Source: TWA4 sp034086685 (GTDB taxonomy: Bacteria; Bacillota; Clostridia; Lachnospirales; Lachnospiraceae). Taken from it: DNA of 6,377 nucleotides. Shown piece after piece: positions 1 through 6,340 of this stretch. Position numbers and translations under genes: made by a program. Under the pieces are notes generated by a model. It saw nothing but the letters and a program-made list of their open reading frames with translations. It was not told where the DNA came from and ran no database searches. The stretch is from the NCBI GenBank assembly GCA_034086685.1, contig JAXDZY010000149.1, forward strand, positions 1-6,377, given 5' to 3'. Every line of letters starts with the position of its first letter. Within the stretch, counting starts at the first letter, position 1.

Positions 1-1
1 A

Positions 2-1057
2 GAATTATTAGAAGGTTCTGTAAAAACAATCCGCACCGGGGAGGTTGTCAGCGGAAAAGTTATAGCTGTTAAGGAGGATGAAATCGTTCTGAATATCGGT
101 TACAAGTCAGACGGTATTATTACCAGAAGTGAATATACCAACGACTCTAATGCAGACCTTACAACCATGGTTCAGATTGACGACGAGATGGAAGCAAAAG
201 TTGTTAAAGTAAACGATGGAGAAGGTCAGGTCGTTTTATCCTATAAAAGACTGGCTGCTGACAGAGGAAACAAGAGACTGGAAGAAGCTTTCGAGAATCA
301 GGAAGTTCTCACAGCTCCTGTTACCAGAATCGACAAAGGTGGCTTAAGTGTTACTGTTGAAGGAACAAGAGTATTTATTCCTGCAAGCCTTGTATCTGAT
401 ACTTATGAGAAAGATCTTTCCAAGTATGAAGGACAGGAGATCGAATTTGTTATTACTGATTTTAAACCCAGACAGAGAAGAATCATTGGTGATCGCAAAC
501 GTCTGCTGGTAGCTAAGAAGAAAGAAATGCAGAAAGCTCTCTTTGAGAAGATTGAGCCCGGCATGACAGTTACAGGTACAGTTAAGAATGTTACAGATTT
601 TGGTGCATTCATTGATTTAGGTGGTGCAGATGGTCTGCTTCATATTTCTGAGATGTCATGGGGACGCGTTGAAAATCCCAGAAAGCTTTTCTCTGTTGGT
701 GATGAAGTTACTTCTTTCATTAAAGAAATTAATGGTACCAAGATTGCATTGAGTCTGAAGTTTGAAGATAAGAATCCCTGGTTAACTGCAGCTGAAAAGT
801 ATGCAGTAGGTACTGTTGTTACAGGTCGTGTGGCACGTATGACAGATTTCGGCGCTTTTGTTGAGCTGGAGCCCGGTGTTGATGCACTGCTTCACGTTTC
901 TCAGATTTCCAGAGCTCATGTTGAAAAACCTTCAGATGTACTGACTAAAGATCAGATTATTGAAGCTAAGGTTGTCGATTTCAATGAAGAGAATAATAAG
1001 ATCAGCCTGAGTATGAAAGCAATCGAAGCTCCTGCTCAGTCCGAGGAAGAGGAATAA
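2..1057 (+). CDS. rpsA: S1-domain RNA-binding protein, RpsA-like (5' partial)
   Basis: The reading frame is open from base 2 to a TAA at 1055-1057, giving 351 visible residues. The first internal ATG (167) lies inside the first domain and is not the real start. Four S1 (OB-fold) RNA-binding domains can be read at about visible residues 12-83, 101-166, 186-254 and 269-341. The last two carry the classic VTDFGAFIDL...GLLHISE and MTDFGAFVEL...ALLHVSQ cores. The protein ends in a short acidic tail (EEEE). Such proteins bind mRNA and assist translation; in Firmicutes the four-domain form is less clearly a stoichiometric 30S protein than the six-domain E. coli S1. In many clostridia this module is fused behind IspH (HMBPP reductase of the MEP isoprenoid pathway). 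The visible N-terminal part (KTIRTGEVVSGKV, then NIGYKSDGII) would suit that fusion, but the IspH part lies outside the window. The S1 family call is firm; the ribosomal role and the fusion are inferred. Confidence 0.93.
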   Translation, partial: ELLEGSVKTIRTGEVVSGKVIAVKEDEIVLNIGYKSDGIITRSEYTNDSNADLTTMVQIDDEMEAKVVKVNDGEGQVVLSYKRLAADRGNKRLEEAFENQEVLTAPVTRIDKGGLSVTVEGTRVFIPASLVSDTYEKDLSKYEGQEIEFVITDFKPRQRRIIGDRKRLLVAKKKEMQKALFEKIEPGMTVTGTVKNVTDFGAFIDLGGADGLLHISEMSWGRVENPRKLFSVGDEVTSFIKEINGTKIALSLKFEDKNPWLTAAEKYAVGTVVTGRVARMTDFGAFVELEPGVDALLHVSQISRAHVEKPSDVLTKDQIIEAKVVDFNEENNKISLSMKAIEAPAQSEEEE

Positions 1058-1133
1058 TCATTTGTGTATTATGAAGCAGATTTGTCTGTGCAGTAAGAAC
1101 ACTGTATTGATGTATTCTGAAAACAATTGAATT

Positions 1134-1169
1134 AAAAAGCACCATGGTATTGATCATGGTGCTTTTTTT
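1134..1169. terminator. Bidirectional intrinsic terminator between rpsA-like gene and yifB
   Basis: A perfect 13-bp stem pairs bases 1134-1146 with 1155-1167 around an 8-base loop (1147-1154). The core of the stem is GCACCATG/CATGGTGC. On the plus strand it is followed by a run of seven T (1163-1169), a textbook rho-independent terminator for the S1 gene 77 bases after its stop. Read on the minus strand, the flanking AAAAA (1134-1138) becomes a U-tract, so the same hairpin can also stop transcription arriving from yifB, whose stop codon is about 44 bases away. It is the only strong hairpin seen between these two convergent genes. Confidence 0.93.
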
Positions 1170-1212
1170 GAGAACTGATCGGGAAACGCACTGCCATGCG
1201 CGTGATAGATAT

Positions 1213-2757
1213 CTAATGCCCTGATGTATCAATGCCTGTACGATAACAAAATGCTTCCATGAGATGCGAGGGCAGTATCAGTTCACTTTCATCCAGGTCA
1301 GCTATTGTACGTGCGGTTTTCAGGAGTTTATAATATCCCCGGTTGGTCAATTGATTATGGGTAAGGCATGAGTCCAGAAAATGTTCTGCTTCCGGAGATA
1401 TGTGACAGAAATCATGTGTCATGGCAGAAGTCATCTGTGAATTAAAATAAATATCCGTGTGGCAGAAACGTTTCTGTTGAATCAGATGTGCGGATAATAT
1501 CCGTTCCCTGATGCTGGATGAAGCTTCGTTCTGATGTGTGTCAGAAAGAAGCTCTTCTTTATTAAGTGGGAGGACTTCGATGGCAATATCAATTCTGTCC
1601 AACAATGGCCCGCTGATCCTGCTGAGATACTTCTGAACATCCCAGGTCGTGCAGGTACAGCGAACCGGATCAGGATAATAACCACATCGGCAGGGATTCA
1701 TGGCTGCTACGATCATGGTGTGAGCCGGAAATTCGTATCTTCCATGGAGGCGGGAAATAAATACTTTTTCATCTTCCATGGGTTGTCGGAGAACTTCCAG
1801 AGTTTTCTTGGAATATTCCGGCAACTCATCCAGAAACAGAACGCCACGATCTGCAAGAGAAATTTCTCCTGGAGTCGGATACAGGCCTCCGCCGGCAAGT
1901 GCGGAAGTACTGGCAGTATGATGGGGAGAACGGAAAGGTCTTGTTTTAAGAAGTCCGCTGCCGGGACTCAGCAGTCCACAGACGCTGTGTATTCTTGTAA
2001 TTTCCAGGCTTTCTTCTCTGGTTAGAGGGGGCATGATGGAAGGAATGCGTCTTGCAAGCATGCTTTTTCCACTTCCAGGAGGACCTGACAGCAGCAGATT
2101 GTGCATACCTGCGACAGCCACTTCAATTGCCCGTCTGGCGGCGGACTGTCCGTTCACGTCACAGAAATCTTCCGGATAAGCATCCGTATCGCAGAACCAT
2201 GTGGTGGAAGGAATTATGGATTCCTCCAGAAGAGAAGGTTTTTTTAAGAGTTCTATCAATTCTGCCAGAGTGTGGACGGCGATCACTTCTATTTCTTCAA
2301 TACAGGCTGCTTCTGCGGCATTATCTGCAGGTACAAAGCAGCGCCGAAGTCCGTGGTCCCGGGCACAGAGGACTGCAGACAATATTCCGTGTATGCCGCA
2401 TATTGTTCCATCAAGACTTAATTCACCGCAAAACATACTGCATGAACAAATTTCCTGCCAGAAATCAAAGGGAAAAAAGTCCATGGCTGCCAGAATGGAT
2501 ATAGCGATGGGAAGATCAAAACCGGATCCACGCTTTCTGATATCTGCAGGAGAAAGATTGACAGTGATTTTTCTGGGTGGGAGAAAAATTCCGCTGTTTC
2601 GAAAAGCAGTGCGGACTCTTTCTCTTGCTTCTTTTACTTCGGAACAGGGAATTCCGACCATATCAAAAGAAGGAAGACCATCTGAAATGTCAGATTCAAC
2701 CTGTACTATAAAACCATCAATTCCATGTAATGTAACACTATATACTTTACCAAACAT
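1213..2757 (-). CDS. comM: YifB/ComM family Mg chelatase-like AAA+ ATPase
   Basis: Complete protein of 514 residues, close to the usual length of about 505-515. The N-terminal part (residues 1-170; start MFGKVYS, then GLPSFDMVGIP and VNLSPADIRKRGSGFDLPIA) is the ChlI/Lon-protease-like subdomain typical of the family. The AAA+ core has Walker A GPPGSGKS (225-232), Walker B VLFLDE (306-311), the AAMNPC segment (351-356) and LLDRID (385-390). The four cysteines of the CxC...CxC motif are at 356, 358, 367 and 369. The C-terminal TARTIADL helical region (481-488) matches the Mg_chelatase C-terminal domain. ComM of Gammaproteobacteria is a hexameric helicase that promotes branch migration of three-stranded intermediates in natural transformation; the same role here is inferred from the family. 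The ATG is preceded by AAAGGA with 8-base spacing (complement of 2766-2771). The gene converges on the S1 gene and diverges from dprA. The symbol yifB is equally used. Confidence 0.95.
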   Translation of the reverse strand: MFGKVYSVTLHGIDGFIVQVESDISDGLPSFDMVGIPCSEVKEARERVRTAFRNSGIFLPPRKITVNLSPADIRKRGSGFDLPIAISILAAMDFFPFDFWQEICSCSMFCGELSLDGTICGIHGILSAVLCARDHGLRRCFVPADNAAEAACIEEIEVIAVHTLAELIELLKKPSLLEESIIPSTTWFCDTDAYPEDFCDVNGQSAARRAIEVAVAGMHNLLLSGPPGSGKSMLARRIPSIMPPLTREESLEITRIHSVCGLLSPGSGLLKTRPFRSPHHTASTSALAGGGLYPTPGEISLADRGVLFLDELPEYSKKTLEVLRQPMEDEKVFISRLHGRYEFPAHTMIVAAMNPCRCGYYPDPVRCTCTTWDVQKYLSRISGPLLDRIDIAIEVLPLNKEELLSDTHQNEASSSIRERILSAHLIQQKRFCHTDIYFNSQMTSAMTHDFCHISPEAEHFLDSCLTHNQLTNRGYYKLLKTARTIADLDESELILPSHLMEAFCYRTGIDTSGH

Positions 2758-2838
2758 GACCAGTATCCTTTCGTAATCTAATATATTGAAAAATCAACGG
2801 CTGCAGAAATCAGTCCTCAGGTAATTGTTATGCGCTCT

Positions 2839-2867
2839 ACAATAGCACATGTAACAATGAATGTCAA
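2839..2867 (-). promoter_or_regulatory. Predicted sigma-A promoter of yifB/comM
   Basis: On the minus strand a perfect -35 TTGACA (complement of 2862-2867) is separated by exactly 17 bases from TATTGT (complement of 2839-2844). TG plus one base directly precedes the -10, giving an extended -10. The expected start point is near 2832, leaving a leader of roughly 75 bases before the ATG. No other comparable hexamer pair was seen upstream of yifB. The promoter is predicted from consensus only. Confidence 0.75.
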
Positions 2868-2877
2868 CTACATGAGA

Positions 2878-2930
2878 AATAATAAAAATTATTTTATATT
2901 TATTAAAGCATAAGAAAAATAAAAAACATC
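2878..2930. promoter_or_regulatory. AT-rich spacer between divergent promoters (possible UP element)
   Basis: Only 5 of these 53 bases are G or C, and the stretch holds several A- and T-tracts. It lies directly upstream of the predicted dprA -35 and about 10 bases upstream of the yifB -35. That is the position where UP elements contact the RNA polymerase alpha subunits, or where intrinsically curved DNA can influence both promoters. No open reading frame or strong hairpin lies in it. The function is inferred from position and composition only. Confidence 0.4.
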
Positions 2931-2931
2931 A

Positions 2932-2960
2932 TTGACTTTTTAAATGACACATGTTAATTT
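2932..2960 (+). promoter_or_regulatory. Predicted sigma-A promoter of dprA-topA
   Basis: TTGACT (2932-2937) and TAATTT (2955-2960) are separated by exactly 17 bases, and TGT directly before the -10 (2952-2954) makes it an extended -10. The expected start near 2967 gives a very short leader of about 23 bases that holds only the ribosome binding site. Since no separate promoter or terminator is apparent in the 13 bases between dprA and topA, this promoter probably serves both genes. Confidence 0.75.
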
Positions 2961-2976
2961 AAAATTGCAGCTGCAG

Positions 2977-2981
2977 AAAGG
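2977..2981 (+). promoter_or_regulatory. Ribosome binding site fixing the TTG start of dprA
   Basis: AAAGG sits 8 bases before the TTG at 2990. The reading frame is closed upstream by a TAA at 2960-2962, and no ATG, GTG or other TTG lies in frame between that stop and 2990. TTG is therefore the only start that keeps the N-terminal helix-hairpin-helix region. Confidence 0.8.
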
Positions 2982-2989
2982 CAGAACAT

Positions 2990-4153
2990 TTGATTACAGA
3001 AAAAGAATACAGGTACTGGTTATGTAATATTCCGGGATTTGGAGCCAGAAAGATTGCTGAGTTAATTCGAATATTTGGGTCGGCGGAAGCTGTCTGGCAA
3101 AGTGATGAAGCTGATATCACAGAGGTGATGATGTTAACAGAGAGTGGGCGCAGGCTATTCAGGAATTCGGATGTCGAACAAATCTGTAAATTTAAAAGCA
3201 ATCTGGAACGGTCCGTTGAATCCTATCATAAATTGAAAGAGAAGGACATACGATTTATCACACCTCAGGATACACTGTATCCCGAGCGTTTACGGACTCT
3301 GTATGACATGCCTCAGGGCCTTTATGTGAAAGGAAGAATTCCTGAAAAGGAAAGACCGGCGGCTGCGATTGTTGGGGCACGCAATTGCAGTCATTATGGT
3401 GAGGAGCTTTCTTTTATTCTGGCAGAAGAACTGTGCAGCAGAGGTGTGGATATTATCAGCGGAATGGCACTTGGAATTGACGGGGAAGCACATAGAGGGG
3501 CTTTGGCTGTCAGATCCCGGATGGGAGACAAGGGGAAAAAAAGGCAGAATGGAACCCGGGTTTCAGGTTCTACCTATGCAGTTCTGGGATGTGGTGCAGA
3601 TGTATGTTATCCGAGAACCAATTATGATATATATCAACAGGCTGACGGAATTATTTCGGAATTTGCGCCTGGAACACAGCCTGTGGCTCCGAATTTTCCC
3701 ATGAGAAACCGGATTATCAGCGGTTTGGCGGATATGGTTATTGTTGTGGAAGCCCGCTATCGCAGCGGATCACTGATTACCGCAGATCAGGCTTTGGAAC
3801 AGGGGAGGGATGTTTATGCGGTACCAGGAAGAGTAACGGATTCTCTGAGCAGAGGCTGTAATGAATTACTTAGGCAAGGTGCCGGAATTATAACAGATCC
3901 GGTGGAATTTGTCGAAAATCTTTTCCCTGGACAGCGCAAAATCGTACCAAATTGCAAAAAAAGCGAAATTACACTTGCCTTGTCAGAAGAAAAGGTGTAT
4001 AGTTGTCTGGATTTTAATCCGACGCATCTCGGTACAATTGTCAATCTTACCGGCTTTTCTACTCAGGAGACAGTCAGTATTTTGATGCAGCTTGTAAAGA
4101 AAGAGCTGGTTACAGAGACGTCCAAAAATTATTATGCATTGAAATTCAGATAG
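2990..4153 (+). CDS. dprA: DNA-processing protein DprA/Smf
   Basis: A 387-residue protein with the full DprA layout. An N-terminal SAM/helix-hairpin-helix region carries IPGFGARKIAELI (14-26). The Rossmann-like DprA domain has AIVGARNCSHYG (126-137), SGMALGIDGEAHRGAL (157-172), AVLGCGADVCYP (197-208), PNFPMRNRIISGL (234-246), SGSLITADQA (259-268) and QGRDVYAVPG (271-280). The C-terminal winged-helix (DML1-like) segment spans about 333-386. DprA binds incoming single-stranded DNA, protects it and loads RecA during natural transformation, but it is also kept in species not known to be competent. It starts with TTG, preceded by AAAGG at 8 bases. Compared with the usual GAL-EAGG-TIAVLG stretch, about 17 extra, strongly basic residues are present around 173-193. 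The gene is divergent from yifB/comM and 13 bases upstream of topA. Start and family are well supported; a role in uptake in this organism is inferred. Confidence 0.96.
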   Translation: MITEKEYRYWLCNIPGFGARKIAELIRIFGSAEAVWQSDEADITEVMMLTESGRRLFRNSDVEQICKFKSNLERSVESYHKLKEKDIRFITPQDTLYPERLRTLYDMPQGLYVKGRIPEKERPAAAIVGARNCSHYGEELSFILAEELCSRGVDIISGMALGIDGEAHRGALAVRSRMGDKGKKRQNGTRVSGSTYAVLGCGADVCYPRTNYDIYQQADGIISEFAPGTQPVAPNFPMRNRIISGLADMVIVVEARYRSGSLITADQALEQGRDVYAVPGRVTDSLSRGCNELLRQGAGIITDPVEFVENLFPGQRKIVPNCKKSEITLALSEEKVYSCLDFNPTHLGTIVNLTGFSTQETVSILMQLVKKELVTETSKNYYALKFR

Positions 4154-4156
4154 GAG
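4152..4156 (+). promoter_or_regulatory. topA ribosome binding site overlapping the dprA stop
   Basis: AGGAG (4152-4156) begins inside the dprA TAG stop codon (4151-4153) and lies 10 bases before the topA ATG at 4167. Ribosomes terminating on dprA would cover this site, an arrangement that commonly goes with translational coupling of two genes in one operon. Confidence 0.75.
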
Positions 4157-4166
4157 TACTGTATTA

Positions 4167-6233
4167 ATGGCAAAATATCTGGTTATCGTCGAATCACCTG
4201 CCAAGGTGAAAACTATTAAAAAGTTTCTTGGAACAAATTATGATGTAGAAGCATCAAATGGACATGTAAGAGACCTTCCGAAAAGCCAGCTTGGCATTGA
4301 TGTGGAACATGATTTTGAGCCCAAATATATTACTATACGAGGAAAAGGTGAACTGCTTGCAGGATTGCGGAAAAAGGTTAAAAAAGCGGACAGAATATAT
4401 CTGGCGACTGATCCGGACCGTGAAGGTGAAGCTATCAGCTGGCATTTATATCAGGCATTGAAACTGGAAGATAAAAATGTTCAGCGTATTACATTTAATG
4501 AAATTACGAAGAATGCTGTAAAAGCTTCGCTGAAAGAACCCAGAGATATTGATATGAATCTGGTGAATGCTCAGCAGTGCCGACGTATGCTGGATCGTCT
4601 CGTTGGTTATATGATCAGCCCTCTTCTGTGGGCCAAGGTAAAGCGGGGACTGAGTGCAGGACGTGTTCAGTCTGTAGCTTTGAGAATCATCTGTGACAGA
4701 GAAGCTGAAATCGAAGCATTTATTCCCAGGGAATACTGGACTCTGGAAGTTGCATTAAAGTCTTCTGAAGATAAAAAGCCTTTTATCGCAAAACTGAAAG
4801 AAGATATTAACAACAGACAGGAATTGGATCAGGTACTGGCTGATCTTGAAAACTCCCAGTATATAATAGAAAAAATCAAACGGGGGGAACGTGTAAAAAA
4901 AGCTCCTTTTCCGTTTACAACAAGTACACTGCAGCAGGATGCTTCCCGTTTGCTGAACTTTTCAACTTCAAAAACCATGCGTGTTGCTCAGCAGCTATAT
5001 GAAGGTGTAGAGGTAAAAGGACAGGGAAGCGTTGGTATTATTACTTATCTCAGAACTGATTCAGTGCGTGTTTCAAATGAAGCAGCAGAAGCAGCCAAGA
5101 CGTTTATTACAGATAATTTTGGTGTGGAATATGTTGGAGAAGTCAGAGAAGCAAGTAAAAAAGGAGGAAAAATCCAGGACGCTCACGAAGCTATTCGTCC
5201 TACAAATCTGTCATTTACACCGGAGATGTTAAAAGATTCTCTGACAAGAGAGCAATTTCGTCTGTACCAGCTGATATATAATCGTTTTCTGGCCAGTCAG
5301 ATGAGTTCTGCTGTTTATGAAACCATGTCTGTTAAGATTACAGCAGCAGGACATACTTTTACTTCTGCAGGAAACAGACTGAAGTTTAATGGTTTTCAGG
5401 CGGTATATCAGGCAGATGAGGAAAAGGAAAAGCTGGTTAAGCTGAGTGAAAAACTGGAAGAGGGTATGCTTCTTTCAGAAGAAAACCGTGAAGAAAAGCA
5501 GCATTTTACACAGCCGGCACCTCATTATACAGAGGCTTCTCTGGTAAGGGCTCTTGAAGAATTGGGAATCGGGCGTCCCAGCACATATGCACCGATTATA
5601 ACAACGCTTCTGGCACGCCGCTATATTGTAAAAGATGGTAAGGCACTTTATGTTACAGAAATCGGTGAAGTAGTCAATCGCATCATGGTAGATACATTTG
5701 CCAGTATTGTGGATGTAAAGTTTACCGCCAGTCTGGAGTCTTTGCTGGACATGGTAGAAGAAGGAACCATGGACTGGAAATCGGTAATCAGTAATTTCTA
5801 TCCGGATCTGGAAGAAGCAGTCAAAAAGGGAGAAGAAGAACTGGAGCATGTAACAATTGCTGATGAAGTATCTGATGTGATCTGTGAAAACTGCGGACGT
5901 AATATGGTGTATAAATATGGTCCTCATGGGAAATTTCTGGCCTGTCCCGGTTTCCCTGAATGCCGTAACACTAAACCGTATTTTGAGAAGATTCATGTTC
6001 CGTGTCCAAAATGTGGAAGAGAAATTCTCATCAGAAAGACAAAGAAAGGCAGACGCTATTATGGATGTGAGGGAAATCCGGAAGAATGTGATTTTATGTC
6101 ATGGCAGAAACCTTCCGCTAAAAAGTGTCCGAGATGCGGTGGCTATATGATTGAAAAAGGCAGTAAACTATGCTGTGCAGATCCTGCCTGTGGATATACT
6201 GAAAGTAAGACAAAAGAAGAGAAAACTGAATAA
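4167..6233 (+). CDS. topA: DNA topoisomerase I (type IA)
   Basis: A complete protein of 688 residues, close to the roughly 690 usual in Firmicutes. It relaxes negative supercoils by passing one strand through a transient single-strand break. The TOPRIM domain shows VESPAK with Glu9 and the metal-binding DxDxE at Asp82, Asp84 and Glu86 (ATDPDREGEAI). AGRVQSVALR lies at 164-173. The catalytic tyrosine is Tyr294 in ITYLRTDS. HEAIRPT (340-346) and LGIGRPSTYAPII (466-478) are further conserved type IA signatures. Three C4 zinc ribbons close the protein: Cys573/576/593/599, Cys613/616/634/641 and Cys654/657/669 or 670/675. The tail after them is charged (KTKEEKTE). The start ATG follows AGGAG at 10 bases. 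It is most likely expressed with dprA. All catalytic residues are present and no frame damage is seen. Confidence 0.98.
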   Translation: MAKYLVIVESPAKVKTIKKFLGTNYDVEASNGHVRDLPKSQLGIDVEHDFEPKYITIRGKGELLAGLRKKVKKADRIYLATDPDREGEAISWHLYQALKLEDKNVQRITFNEITKNAVKASLKEPRDIDMNLVNAQQCRRMLDRLVGYMISPLLWAKVKRGLSAGRVQSVALRIICDREAEIEAFIPREYWTLEVALKSSEDKKPFIAKLKEDINNRQELDQVLADLENSQYIIEKIKRGERVKKAPFPFTTSTLQQDASRLLNFSTSKTMRVAQQLYEGVEVKGQGSVGIITYLRTDSVRVSNEAAEAAKTFITDNFGVEYVGEVREASKKGGKIQDAHEAIRPTNLSFTPEMLKDSLTREQFRLYQLIYNRFLASQMSSAVYETMSVKITAAGHTFTSAGNRLKFNGFQAVYQADEEKEKLVKLSEKLEEGMLLSEENREEKQHFTQPAPHYTEASLVRALEELGIGRPSTYAPIITTLLARRYIVKDGKALYVTEIGEVVNRIMVDTFASIVDVKFTASLESLLDMVEEGTMDWKSVISNFYPDLEEAVKKGEEELEHVTIADEVSDVICENCGRNMVYKYGPHGKFLACPGFPECRNTKPYFEKIHVPCPKCGREILIRKTKKGRRYYGCEGNPEECDFMSWQKPSAKKCPRCGGYMIEKGSKLCCADPACGYTESKTKEEKTE

Positions 6234-6266
6234 TTGCCAAAAAATTGTGCGAATTAATAAAAAAGC

Positions 6267-6295
6267 TTGCAATTTTCCGAAAATAATGGTAACAT
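6267..6295 (+). promoter_or_regulatory. Predicted sigma-A promoter of codY
   Basis: TTGCAA (6267-6272) and TAACAT (6290-6295) are spaced by 17 bases, with TGG directly before the -10 (extended -10). The expected start near 6302 leaves a leader of about 39 bases. A competing TATATT at 6309-6314 has no acceptable -35 at 16-18 bases. There is no convincing terminator after topA, so codY may also receive readthrough from the dprA-topA unit. Confidence 0.6.
6271..6285 (+). promoter_or_regulatory. CodY-box-like operator in the codY promoter
   Basis: The 15 bases AATTTTCCGAAAATA match the published CodY box AATTTTCWGAAAATT at 13 positions. The differences are C instead of A/T at position 8 and A instead of T at position 15. 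The site overlaps the last bases of the predicted -35 and fills most of the spacer, so a bound CodY dimer would block RNA polymerase. Together with the codY start 56 bases downstream this points to negative autoregulation under amino acid-rich, GTP-rich conditions. The match is seen in the sequence; binding is inferred. Confidence 0.7.
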
Positions 6296-6328
6296 TTTCT
6301 TGTATCAGTATATTTGCACCTACTGTAT

Positions 6329-6335
6329 AAGGAGG
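6329..6335 (+). promoter_or_regulatory. codY ribosome binding site
   Basis: AAGGAGG is a complete match to the anti-Shine-Dalgarno core, 5 bases before the ATG at 6341. This predicts efficient translation and supports this ATG as the start. Confidence 0.85.
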
Positions 6336-6340
6336 TATCC

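Noticed and set aside
1002..1232. Minus-strand open frame of 76 codons across the S1/yifB junction
   Set aside because: It runs through the bidirectional terminator and into both flanking genes, and has no recognisable motif.
1534..2776. Long plus-strand open frames opposite yifB (163, 150 and 191 codons at 1534-2025, 2052-2504 and 2201-2776)
   Set aside because: They lie antisense to a complete, highly conserved AAA+ gene, show no recognisable domain, and their open state follows from the codon use of the opposite strand.
2881..2904. Imperfect AT-only dyads (AATAAA...TTTATT, AAAATTATTTT) between the divergent promoters
   Set aside because: Such dyads arise easily in sequence that is about 90 percent A+T; no specific operator can be supported.
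2801..2979. Repeated 9-mer CTGCAGAAA at 2801-2809 and 2971-2979
   Set aside because: Two copies of a short word in a 232-base region, same strand, at unrelated positions with respect to the two promoters; most likely chance.
5475..5996. Minus-strand open frame of 173 codons inside topA
   Set aside because: It is antisense to the conserved C-terminal half of topoisomerase I, has a low-complexity Phe/Tyr/Cys/Ile-rich composition and no visible domain.
6241..6276. Possible terminator after topA (AAAATTG 6241-6247 with CAATTTT 6270-6276)
   Set aside because: The stem has 7 pairs, nearly all A-T, around a 22-base loop, and no T-run follows. It is too weak to call, and its right arm belongs to the CodY-box-like site.
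6306..6325. Short hairpin CAGTA...TACTG in the codY leader just before the ribosome binding site
   Set aside because: Only 5 base pairs with a 10-base loop and no flanking extension; not enough to propose a riboswitch or thermosensor.
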